Below are positions 32,732 through 40,741 of a DNA stretch of 64,000 nucleotides, piece after piece. The stretch's first letter is position 1; each line of letters begins with the position of its first letter. The position numbers were made by a program, and so were the translations under genes. The DNA comes from Pseudalkalibacillus sp045920555 (GTDB lineage Bacteria > Bacillota > Bacilli > Bacillales > Fictibacillaceae), in NCBI RefSeq assembly GCF_045920555.1, contig NZ_CP174509.1, positions 5,766,001 through 5,830,000 of the forward strand, read 5' to 3'. The notes under the pieces were generated by a model that made no database searches, was not told where the DNA came from, and was given only the letters and a program-made list of their open reading frames with translations.

Positions 32732-33706
32732 TTATACTTCATGGCAGGCTACAAAATGATTTTCCTCTATTTCCCTCCACACCGGTTTTTCTTCTTTACA
32801 TTGTCCAGTTGCCAGTGGACATCGTGTATGAAAAGGACATCCTTTAGGTGGATTCGCCGGATTCGGTAAATCTCCTTCTAACTTGACACGTTTACGTTTC
32901 CTTCCTGGAATTGGACGTGGAATCGCGGATAATAAAGCTTTCGTATAGGGATGCAGAGGATTCTCATAAATTCGATCTGCCGGTGCGAGCTCTGCTGTAT
33001 TCCCAAGATACATGACAAGGACGCGGTCGCTGATATGGCGGACTACACCTAAGTCATGTGAAATGAACATATAGGTTAACTGATGTTTCGCCTGAAGGTC
33101 CTTTAAAAGTTTAATGACTTGAGCTTGCACCGATACATCAAGTGCAGAAACAGCCTCATCACAAACGATGAAAGAAGGATTCAATGCGATTGCTCTGGCA
33201 ATCCCTATTCGCTGCCGTTGCCCACCGCTGAATTCATGGGGATAACGTTCATAATGCTCTGGCTTCAATCCAACTTCTTCAAGCAATCTTCTAACCTCTT
33301 CTTTCCGTTCTTTCTTAGACATTGACGTATGGATGATAAAGGCTTCTTCAAGAGCATCACCGATTCGCTGTCTAGGATTCAATGAGGCATACGGATCCTG
33401 GAAAATCATCTGCATTTGTCTTTTATATTTTTTGAGCTTAGATTCCGGGAGTGCCCCAATCTCTTTGCCTTTAAAGAGGATTGATCCTTCTGTCAGAGGT
33501 TCAAGCCTGAGCACAGCACGACCGAATGTTGATTTTCCACACCCGGATTCTCCTACAACTCCTAGTGTTTCTCCTTCATAGACATCAATGGTCACATCTT
33601 CAACCGCCTTTACATGACCTTGCACTCTTTGAAGAATACCGCCTTTTATCGGATAATATTTTTTCATGCTGCTGATTTTAAGAAGAGGTTGCTGCTGATT
33701 CTGCAT
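32732..33706 (-). CDS. peptide ABC transporter ATP-binding protein (DppF/OppF type)
   Basis: Cytoplasmic ATPase of a dipeptide/oligopeptide/glutathione-type importer, 324 residues. Walker A GESGCGKST near residue 55, signature LSGG-like FSGGQRQRIGIARAI, Walker B FIVCDEAVSALD and His switch FISHDLGVV are intact. The C-terminal oligopeptide extension CPFHTRCPLATGQC has the Cys pattern typical of the family. Overlaps the upstream ATPase gene by about 29 bp. Confidence 0.9.
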   Translation of the reverse strand: MQNQQQPLLKISSMKKYYPIKGGILQRVQGHVKAVEDVTIDVYEGETLGVVGESGCGKSTFGRAVLRLEPLTEGSILFKGKEIGALPESKLKKYKRQMQMIFQDPYASLNPRQRIGDALEEAFIIHTSMSKKERKEEVRRLLEEVGLKPEHYERYPHEFSGGQRQRIGIARAIALNPSFIVCDEAVSALDVSVQAQVIKLLKDLQAKHQLTYMFISHDLGVVRHISDRVLVMYLGNTAELAPADRIYENPLHPYTKALLSAIPRPIPGRKRKRVKLEGDLPNPANPPKGCPFHTRCPLATGQCKEEKPVWREIEENHFVACHEV

Positions 33707-34679
33707 CTTGCTCCACCTCCTGTAACCAACATCTCACTGTATGCTGTCCATTGACCGTGAAGGTTTTCGGGGATTGTTCCCGGCATTTTTCGGTTGCGAA
33801 TTCACAACGGCTGTGGAAACGGCACCCGTTGATTTTTTCGTTCAAATTCGGAAGCGTACCCGGAATCGGTTCTAGCTCATGATCACGGTCATCTACATTT
33901 GGGACAGATTTTAACAAGCCTTTTGTATAGGGATGTTGTGGATTCATGAATAAGCTTTCGACATCGGCTTCTTCGATTTTTTCACCAGCGTACATAACCA
34001 TTACCTTGTCAGCTACTTCTGCAACAACCCCCATATCGTGTGTAACCATGATCACACCCATACCTAGCTCTTCTTTCAAATCATCAATCAGATCAAGTAT
34101 TTGTGCCTGTATCGTAACATCAAGTGCTGTCGTTGGTTCATCAGCGATCAAAAGGGATGGGCGGCAAGCTAAAGCCATTGCAATCATGATCCGCTGTCGC
34201 ATCCCTCCGCTTAGTTCATGCGGATACTGGGACATTCTTTTCTCAGGATAAGGAATTCCAACTTGATTCAATAATTCAATCCCTTTACGATGAGCTTCAC
34301 GTTGGGATAATTTCTTATGGATCATCAACGGTTCCCGGATTTGAAACCCTACAGTGAACACTGGATTTAAAGCGGTCATCGGCTCTTGAAAAATCATCGA
34401 CATCTTGTTGCCGCGAAGTTTACGCAACTCCTCAGGTGATAGTTCTGTCAATTCCTGACCAGCAAAACGAACAGAACCTTCACTGATCTCTCCATTGTTG
34501 GGAAGGAGTCCCATAATGGATAAAGACGTAATACTTTTACCGCAGCCCGACTCCCCTACTATACATACCGTTTCTCCTTTATTGACTGAAAATGAAACCC
34601 CGCGAACGGCCGAAAGCTTTCCTTCAGCCGTTTTGAATTTTGTAACGAGGTTTTCAACCTTTAGCAACTGTTCTGGCAT
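33678..34679 (-). CDS. peptide ABC transporter ATP-binding protein (DppD/OppD type)
   Basis: Second ATPase of the importer, 333 residues. Walker A GESGCGKSIT, signature LSGGMRQRIMIAMAL, Walker B LLIADEPTTALD and His switch MVTHDMGVV are intact. The C-terminal CRFHSRCEFATEKC extension with a Cys cluster is typical of the Opp/Dpp family. It follows the binding-protein gene with a nine-base gap and overlaps its partner ATPase. Confidence 0.9.
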   Translation of the reverse strand: MPEQLLKVENLVTKFKTAEGKLSAVRGVSFSVNKGETVCIVGESGCGKSITSLSIMGLLPNNGEISEGSVRFAGQELTELSPEELRKLRGNKMSMIFQEPMTALNPVFTVGFQIREPLMIHKKLSQREAHRKGIELLNQVGIPYPEKRMSQYPHELSGGMRQRIMIAMALACRPSLLIADEPTTALDVTIQAQILDLIDDLKEELGMGVIMVTHDMGVVAEVADKVMVMYAGEKIEEADVESLFMNPQHPYTKGLLKSVPNVDDRDHELEPIPGTLPNLNEKINGCRFHSRCEFATEKCREQSPKTFTVNGQHTVRCWLQEVEQDAESAATSS

Positions 34680-34687
34680 GATTAACC

Positions 34688-36235
34688 CTACTCTCTGTGT
34701 ACGTTATATAATGACCATTGGCCCGTAGGATCCATCTCCAAGCCTTTAACCGATTTATCGTAAGCTGCAGTAACGATACCATGGTTCATGACGACCCAAG
34801 GGATATCCTTTACAACCATTTCATTCGCTTCCATCAGTTTCTGTTTACGTTCCTCTTGATCGACAATATTCCGGGATTCATCTACCAGTTTATCAAACTC
34901 AGGATTGGAATATTGCACGCGGTTGGAGGAACCAATGTTATCACTATGAAGGTTAGGATAAAGAAGTTCACTTCCATCCGCAGTGCTGTTGGTCCAACCT
35001 AGGAAGGTGATGTCGAATTCACCTTTTTTACTCACATCCAGGAATGTACCCCATTCCAATGTTTCAATTTGCGGTTTTAAACCTGCTTCTTTCAATTGGG
35101 CCTGGACGATTTCCGCCATGTTCATATAGACAGGCGTATTGGCAACGAGCATTTTGACTTCTTTTCCATCATATCCATTTTCTTCAAGGAGTTGTTTTGC
35201 CTTCTCTGGATCATACTCGTAACCTGATTGTTCGGCTGATTTGTCATAACCGAAAACTTTAGGTCCAATGATGCTGTTGGATTGGACTCCTAACCCTTTT
35301 AATTTTTCAACGTAAGCCTCCCGGTTTAATGCATGGGCAACCGCTTGTCTGAAAGGAAGCTCACTTGACGGATCCTTTTGCATGTTGAAACCGAGGTAGG
35401 ATATTGGTGTCCCTTCTTTTTTCATGATCTCGACATTTTTGAGCGACTCGAGGCGCGGCAGATGCTCGGCCGTCAGACCATCAATAAATTGAACTTCTCC
35501 GGTTTGAAGCATTGAAACAGCAGTATTGACTTCAGGAACGACTTTAAACGTAACTTTTTCAAGTTGTGGCGGATCTTGCCAGTACTCTTCATTCGCTTCT
35601 AATGAAATATGGTCACCTGATACCCATTCGACAAATTTGAAAGGACCGGTCCCGACAGGTTCCTTGTTTAAATTCCCCTCTTCATCAGCAGTCGGACTCA
35701 CGATCGAGGCATTCGTATGGGATAATGCTGCAAGCATCGGACCATATGGTTCTTTCGTTTTTATGATTACGGTATATTCATCTTTTACTTCAATCGATTC
35801 AATCGGTTCTAACAAGGATGCTCGAGGTGCAGCTGTTTCTGGGTCTCTAAATTTATCAAACGTGTATTTGACTGCTTCTGCATTAAAGTCAGTCCCATCA
35901 TGGAACTTGACTCCCTCTTTCAGCTTTATCACCCACGTTTTCGGGTCTGGGTTTTCATATGATTCTGCAAGTTTCGGCACGATTTCCATCGTTTCTGGAT
36001 CGCGGACGAATAAAGTTTCATAGATTTGCTCGATAACACGGGAAGAAACAGAGTCGTTTGTTTCGATTGGTGATAAACCGACCGCTTTCGTAGTAGATGC
36101 GTACGTCAGCTCCTGAGGAACGTCTCCTTCACCTGCAGACCCTTTCCCTGAATCACCGCTGCTGCAACCTACTAATGCAGTAGATACTAGTAAAATTAAT
36201 GTCAATAAGCAAGTGATCAATCGTTTCATTTTCAT
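34688..36235 (-). CDS. peptide/glutathione-type ABC transporter substrate-binding lipoprotein
   Basis: Extracytoplasmic solute receptor of SBP family 5, 515 residues. Signal peptide MKMKRLITCLLTLILLVSTALVGC ends in a lipobox ALVGC. Family-5 markers are YETLFVRDPETMEIVPKLAESYENPDPKTWVIKLKEGVKFHDGTDFNAEAVKYTFDKF and VGTGPFKFVEW. It is encoded between the permeases and the ATPases, the order of Gsi/Dpp systems. Ligand unknown; the GGT partner suggests gamma-glutamyl peptides. Confidence 0.88.
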   Translation of the reverse strand: MKMKRLITCLLTLILLVSTALVGCSSGDSGKGSAGEGDVPQELTYASTTKAVGLSPIETNDSVSSRVIEQIYETLFVRDPETMEIVPKLAESYENPDPKTWVIKLKEGVKFHDGTDFNAEAVKYTFDKFRDPETAAPRASLLEPIESIEVKDEYTVIIKTKEPYGPMLAALSHTNASIVSPTADEEGNLNKEPVGTGPFKFVEWVSGDHISLEANEEYWQDPPQLEKVTFKVVPEVNTAVSMLQTGEVQFIDGLTAEHLPRLESLKNVEIMKKEGTPISYLGFNMQKDPSSELPFRQAVAHALNREAYVEKLKGLGVQSNSIIGPKVFGYDKSAEQSGYEYDPEKAKQLLEENGYDGKEVKMLVANTPVYMNMAEIVQAQLKEAGLKPQIETLEWGTFLDVSKKGEFDITFLGWTNSTADGSELLYPNLHSDNIGSSNRVQYSNPEFDKLVDESRNIVDQEERKQKLMEANEMVVKDIPWVVMNHGIVTAAYDKSVKGLEMDPTGQWSLYNVHRE

Positions 36236-36267
36236 TTCAATTTACCCTCCAGTTTAGTTTTAAGCTG

Positions 36268-37170
36268 TCAATTATTGAAATCCATATTAGGGTCAAGCGC
36301 ATCACGCAATCCATCACCAACAACATTGAAGGCAAATACAACAAGCATGATTGCGATACCAGGCACAATGGTCATATGAGGTGATGTCCACATAAAATCC
36401 TGTCCAGCTGCAATCATAGCTCCCCATTCAGGTGTTGGAGGCTGTGCGCCAAGCCCTAAAAAGCTAAGTGCCGACGTTGAAAGAATAGCTGTTGCCATCC
36501 TCATCGTTGCAAATACGATGATCGGAGCCATGCAATTCGGCAAAATATGTTTGAGGAGGATCCTAGAATTGCTTGCACCAAGGGATTTCATCGCCACAAT
36601 GTATTCTTGTTTTTTTACCGATAAAACACTACCTCTTACAATTCGGGCGCATGTCGGGATGGACCATATACTGATTGCAATCATTACGTTCACTAAACTT
36701 GTTCCTAGCATTGCAATGATCAACATCGCCAATAGAATTCCTGGAAATGCGAACAGCAGATCGACAAATCTCATGATGATCCCATCAAGTTTTTTATAAT
36801 AACCAGATATGAGTCCTAAAGCTATTCCTCCGATCAAACCGAGTATGACCGAGGCAAAACCGACAACCAGCGATATCCTTGCTCCAAATACGATTCGGCT
36901 CCACATATCCCTACCGTAATTATCAGTACCAAGCCAATGACCTTCTGAAAAAGCCGGCAACTCGCTATCAGTTAGGGATTGGTCGACCGGATCATACACC
37001 GTAATCCAATCTGCAAAAATGGCCATCAAAATTTGAATGCAAATGACGATCAAACCGAACATAGCTAAACGATTTTTCAGCAGTCGTTTCGTGATCACTA
37101 CAACCATTTTCTCTTTCTTTTGATTCCGGTTTTCAAGTTTTGAATTCGCAGCCACTGCTTCACTTGACAT
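36268..37170 (-). CDS. peptide ABC transporter permease (DppC/GsiD type)
   Basis: Second permease of the importer, 300 residues, six predicted helices. HWLGTDNYGRDMWSRIVFGARISLVVG is the N-terminal OppC signature. The EAA coupling loop is AMKSLGASNSRILLKHILPNCMAPI, and SALSFLGLGAQPPTPEWGAMI is conserved near the C-terminus. Starts 22 bp after the first permease gene. Confidence 0.92.
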   Translation of the reverse strand: MSSEAVAANSKLENRNQKKEKMVVVITKRLLKNRLAMFGLIVICIQILMAIFADWITVYDPVDQSLTDSELPAFSEGHWLGTDNYGRDMWSRIVFGARISLVVGFASVILGLIGGIALGLISGYYKKLDGIIMRFVDLLFAFPGILLAMLIIAMLGTSLVNVMIAISIWSIPTCARIVRGSVLSVKKQEYIVAMKSLGASNSRILLKHILPNCMAPIIVFATMRMATAILSTSALSFLGLGAQPPTPEWGAMIAAGQDFMWTSPHMTIVPGIAIMLVVFAFNVVGDGLRDALDPNMDFNN

Positions 37171-37192
37171 TTTGTGACCTCCTTTCCATCAA

Positions 37193-38134
37193 TTAATCGT
37201 AGCTTATACGCGGGTCAATAAACGCATATATAATGTCAACAATCAAATTCACAAGGACAAACAAGGTTGCTACAAGCAGTACAGATCCTTGAACCATAGG
37301 AAAGTCTCTTGCTGCTATCGCTTCAATCATCAAACGGCCTACTCCATTGATCGCAAAGACTTGTTCAGTGATGATCGTTCCGCCCAAAAGGAAACCAAAA
37401 TTCAAACCAATAACTGTAATGACCGGAATCATTGCATTTCTTAACGCATGCACCCATACGACTGACTTTTCTTTTACTCCCTTAGCCCTTGCTGTACGGA
37501 CAAAATCAGCCCGGATCACCTCTAACATGGTTGAACGGCTCATACGGGCGATCATAGCTGCTGACCCTGTCCCCAATGTAATGGCAGGTAGGATAAGCTG
37601 TTTCACGCCCTCAATCGTCCAGAACGGTGCACTTAATCCTCCGACCGGAAGCCATTGCAAATTAACAGCAAAAATAAGAATCAACACAGTCCCGAGCCAG
37701 AAGTTCGGAATGGATATCCCAGCAAGTGCAACTGTCGTACTTGAAATATCAAGCCATGAGTTCTGCTTCAAAGCGGAAATTATTCCAGCTGTAACACCGA
37801 TGACAACAGCTATAATCATGCTGGCAATAGCAAGATTCAATGTATTTGGAAACCTTGTTATGATTGCTTCACTCACTGATTGTTTCGATTGATAGGAGAA
37901 ACCTAAATCTCCTTGTACTACCCCAGCCATATAATTCCCGTATTGAACCAGGACGGGATCATTCAAACCAAGATCATCCCTGATCGCTTCAATATCAGAT
38001 TCCGTCGCTGTTGGTCCACCGATGATGCTTGCAGGATCTCCTGGAGAAAAATGCATACTCATAAACACGATGAAGGAAATTCCAACCAGCAATAACACTA
38101 ATTGCAGTATTCGTCTAACGATAAGGCTAATCAC
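37193..38134 (-). CDS. peptide ABC transporter permease (DppB/GsiC type)
   Basis: First permease and first gene of the eight-gene operon, 313 residues with six helices. MHFSPGDPASIIGG near residue 28, LGLNDPVLVQYGNYMAGVVQGDLGFSY and the coupling loop RTARAKGVKEKSVVWVHALRNAMIPV are typical of DppB. An inverted repeat 117 bp upstream (38251-38294) is a likely operator. Confidence 0.92.
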   Translation of the reverse strand: MISLIVRRILQLVLLLVGISFIVFMSMHFSPGDPASIIGGPTATESDIEAIRDDLGLNDPVLVQYGNYMAGVVQGDLGFSYQSKQSVSEAIITRFPNTLNLAIASMIIAVVIGVTAGIISALKQNSWLDISSTTVALAGISIPNFWLGTVLILIFAVNLQWLPVGGLSAPFWTIEGVKQLILPAITLGTGSAAMIARMSRSTMLEVIRADFVRTARAKGVKEKSVVWVHALRNAMIPVITVIGLNFGFLLGGTIITEQVFAINGVGRLMIEAIAARDFPMVQGSVLLVATLFVLVNLIVDIIYAFIDPRISYD

Positions 38135-38394
38135 GTCAACTTCACCTCCAATAGCTACGTCATGAATTTAAAAATAAAAAATAATTACTATTCCGAATAT
38201 TCAATATGTGAAATTGTAGTTACCATTCGAAATATAATTATTTATTTTTTATACATTTGTTAATTGATAACTAATATTACATTAACAAATGTATGGTCAA
38301 TTAAATTATTTATGATTATATAGATACTCGCGACAAAAATCCACATAATATACAAAAAAATTGAAGTATTTTGAAAAATACTTCTTTTTGTAAA
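38135..38394. other. upstream region of the ABC-GGT-CHR operon
   Basis: Very AT-rich promoter region of the leftward operon. It contains the 14-bp perfect inverted repeat listed separately. No gene seen. Confidence 0.5.
38251..38294. promoter_or_regulatory. perfect 14-bp inverted repeat, probable operator
   Basis: ATACATTTGTTAAT (38251-38264) and ATTAACAAATGTAT (38281-38294) are exact reverse complements separated by 16 bp. The core ACAAATGTA recurs at 38942-38950 and 39041-39049 around the Lrp-type regulator gene, so this is the likely binding site of that regulator. Confidence 0.65.
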
Positions 38395-38430
38395 ATAAAA
38401 AAGCCGGGAAAGCGTTTACTCCTCCGGCAT
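38395..38430 (-). terminator. terminator of the Lrp-type regulator gene
   Basis: GCCGG/CCGGC stem with a 16-base loop that can pair further, followed on the minus strand by CTTTTTTATTTT, about 50 bp beyond the stop. Confidence 0.65.
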
Positions 38431-38480
38431 GTTTAAATAATCCTATTAAATTTCCGTTTTGTAAGGTCTACCTTTGATAA

Positions 38481-38930
38481 CTATAACTTCAGTCCTGCTC
38501 TACTCTTGAATCTTCTTAAAAGTATGTGACTTTCAACCCGTGTAATCCCTTCAAGGGCATACAATTCATTGTTTATAAAGGATTCCAGTGCGATAAAATC
38601 ATTTACTAACACATGCATATGCAACGTACTTGGTCCTGTCATTTGATAACAGCTTGCAACATTTGGGTTACTTGCTAGTGCTTCCGCCACTTTTACTAAA
38701 GCATTTGGTTCACAATCCACTTCAAAAAAGGCGGATACATTCTTTCCTACTTTTTCCGAATTGATCATCACACTGAATTTTTCAATCACGCCATTTTTTA
38801 ATAATTGGTTTATTCTTTCTCTCACGGAGACTCTAGATAAATTCAGTTCTTTTCCTATATCCACGTAGGACATTCTTCCGTTTTGGGTCAGCAATTCTAA
38901 AATTTTCTTATCAATCTGATCAATTTTCAT
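38481..38930 (-). CDS. ywrC: Lrp/AsnC family transcriptional regulator, YwrC-like
   Basis: A 149-residue feast/famine regulator. N-terminal helix-turn-helix IDQIDKKILELLTQNGRMSYVDIGKELNLSRVSVRERINQL, then the ligand-binding RAM domain (about 65-145) with AFFEVDCEPNALVKVAEALASNPNVASCYQMTGPSTLHMHVLV. ATG 38930 with GGTGATGAG upstream is preferred over a TTG five codons earlier. Position beside chrA-type genes and a YwrD-like GGT matches B. subtilis ywrC. The ACAAATGTA motif occurs on both sides of it, which suggests it controls itself, the ABC-GGT operon and tctCBA. Confidence 0.87.
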   Translation of the reverse strand: MKIDQIDKKILELLTQNGRMSYVDIGKELNLSRVSVRERINQLLKNGVIEKFSVMINSEKVGKNVSAFFEVDCEPNALVKVAEALASNPNVASCYQMTGPSTLHMHVLVNDFIALESFINNELYALEGITRVESHILLRRFKSRAGLKL

Positions 38931-38941
38931 CTCATCACCAC

Positions 38942-38950
38942 ACAAATGTA
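38942..38950. promoter_or_regulatory. ACAAATGTA motif upstream of ywrC
   Basis: ACAAATGTA lies only 12 bp upstream of the ywrC start codon, a position suited to autoregulation. Same 9-mer as in the inverted repeat at 38.27 kb. Confidence 0.5.
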
Positions 38951-39040
38951 AAGTCTACTATGATGACTATTATATCGATAATGTATTTACTAAACAATTC
39001 ATCGGATTTACAAAATAATACTATTATCCTATTTTTTTGA

Positions 39041-39050
39041 ACAAATGTAT
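39041..39050. promoter_or_regulatory. ACAAATGTAT motif between ywrC and tctC
   Basis: ACAAATGTAT identical to one arm end of the 38.27-kb inverted repeat, about midway in the 316-bp ywrC-tctC gap. The rest of this gap is AT-rich, contains TTTACAAAATA twice (near 39007 and 39058) and shows no gene. Confidence 0.5.
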
Positions 39051-39246
39051 TTTCTTTTTTACAAAATAGAGGTTCAATAAAGTTTTATATAAAAATAATT
39101 TAGAAAATTTAATCAACTGATGGACTTGTCGAAATATTTTTTATATACTTATTTGCAACAAAAGGGAATTCAAACGCCGAATTATATTTCTAAATGTACA
39201 ATTATTGGCGATATTCCTTTCAATTTAATAACTAGGGGGAGTAATT

Positions 39247-40224
39247 ATGAAACAAGTGAAGAAGAGATTGCTTTTAGCATTTATGCTCATCTTTTCGGTC
39301 GCCACAGCTTTAGCGGGGTGTTCAGCCTCTGGTGGCTCATCGGAATATCCAGAAAAGAATATCAAGTTGATCGTTCCCTGGTCTGCGGGTGGGGATACTG
39401 ATGTTATCAACCGAATCGCTATTAAGTATTTAGAAGAAGAATTAGATACTAAAATCACCATTCAAAATATCAATGGAGGCAGCGGATCCATTGGCGCAGA
39501 GGAAGCAATGAAGGCGGAGCCAGATGGATATACAATACTAGCTGGACATGATTCAATCGGAATTTCAAAATTGATGGGTAAAACAGACTTTGACTACTCT
39601 GCATTCGAGCCCGTCTCCTTGCTAACATCTGCACCACAGTTGATTGCAACTCATGTGGACAACCCTTGGGATAGCATGGAGGATGTCGTTGAACAACTGA
39701 AGGAAGATCCAGAATCAATCAGCTTCGGTGCATCCATCGGTTCTACCTCACACATTGTACCCCTCGGAATCCAGGACGAAGCAGATGTCAAATTCAAAAT
39801 TGTTGGCTATGATGGGACTGCGAAACGTACTCAAGCTTTACTAGGACAGCATCTTGACTTTGGAGCAACTACCATTCCGGCAGCAAAGGAATATATGAAA
39901 GCCAACCAACTCAAGATGTTAGGGATTGCTACTGACGAAAGAACCCCTGCTCTCCCTGATGTTCCAACACTGAAAGAGCAAGGCATTGACTTTACAAATG
40001 CAACAAATCGAGGATTTTTCGCACCAGAAGGGACGCCGGAAGAGATTGTCAAAACGTTAAGTGATGCAATCCAAAAGGTTGCTGAAAACCCTAAGTTCGT
40101 TGAGGAAATGGAAAAAATGGGTGTAGAGGTCAGATATATGGATAACGAAAAATACGCAAAGCATCTACAAGATGACGTCGATTATATGAGTGGTATGTTG
40201 AAACGTCAAGGTGTCATCGATTAA
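39247..40224 (+). CDS. tripartite tricarboxylate transporter substrate-binding protein (TctC)
   Basis: Extracytoplasmic receptor of a TTT-family transporter, 325 residues. Signal peptide MKQVKKRLLLAFMLIFSVATALAGC with lipobox ALAGC. YPEKNIKLIVPWSAGGDTDVINRIA is the Bug/TctC signature, followed by QNINGGSGSIGAEEAMKAEPDGYTIL, which holds carboxylate-binding residues. GGGGG precedes the ATG. First gene of tctCBA. Ligand is a carboxylate of unknown identity. Confidence 0.9.
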   Translation: MKQVKKRLLLAFMLIFSVATALAGCSASGGSSEYPEKNIKLIVPWSAGGDTDVINRIAIKYLEEELDTKITIQNINGGSGSIGAEEAMKAEPDGYTILAGHDSIGISKLMGKTDFDYSAFEPVSLLTSAPQLIATHVDNPWDSMEDVVEQLKEDPESISFGASIGSTSHIVPLGIQDEADVKFKIVGYDGTAKRTQALLGQHLDFGATTIPAAKEYMKANQLKMLGIATDERTPALPDVPTLKEQGIDFTNATNRGFFAPEGTPEEIVKTLSDAIQKVAENPKFVEEMEKMGVEVRYMDNEKYAKHLQDDVDYMSGMLKRQGVID

Positions 40225-40263
40225 TACACCAAGATAGGCATAACAACGAAATGGGGGCTGCGT

Positions 40264-40728
40264 ATGACTAAAGAACGTATTGCTGGAGCAGTACTGCTTA
40301 TTTTCTGTGTAATCTTCTACTATCAATCAACATTCATCGATATAAAGGACCTTACTGAGATCTCAGCAGCATTTTTCCCGCGTCTTCTTTTAGGGCTGAT
40401 TGCCATATTGACGATTGTAATGCTCATTCAATCTTTTCTGAAAACAGAAAAGAAAACAGAAAAGAAGAAAGACAAAAATAAGAAAGAGGGCATCGTTTGG
40501 ATCATCTTCGCCCTCTTTGCTCTCTATATCTTAAGTTTGGATTTTCTAGGGTTCATCATTTCTTCTTTTATCTTCATTACAGTTGTTTATCTACTAATTT
40601 TGCCTGAGAAGAGACCGGTTAAAAGCCATGTGATCCCATTAGTCAGTTTACTGGTAATCACTGTTACCCTTTCAGTCATCTTTCAAAACGTCTTGAACGT
40701 TTATCTGCCAAAGGGAATCTTTTTCTAA
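40264..40728 (+). CDS. tripartite tricarboxylate transporter small membrane subunit (TctB)
   Basis: A 154-residue protein with four predicted helices. FFPRLLLGLIAILTIVMLIQSFL is the characteristic N-terminal TctB pattern, followed by a lysine-rich cytoplasmic loop (KTEKKTEKKKDKNKK) and SLDFLGFIISSFIFI. It lies between tctC and tctA, 39 bp after the former. GGGGGCTGCGT precedes the ATG. Confidence 0.87.
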   Translation: MTKERIAGAVLLIFCVIFYYQSTFIDIKDLTEISAAFFPRLLLGLIAILTIVMLIQSFLKTEKKTEKKKDKNKKEGIVWIIFALFALYILSLDFLGFIISSFIFITVVYLLILPEKRPVKSHVIPLVSLLVITVTLSVIFQNVLNVYLPKGIFF

Positions 40729-40741
40729 GGAGGGTTGTCGA

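Noticed and set aside
38401..38428. AAAGCGTTTAC inside the ywrC terminator resembling a CcpA cre site
   Set aside because: Outer positions do not match the cre consensus and the sequence is explained as the terminator loop.
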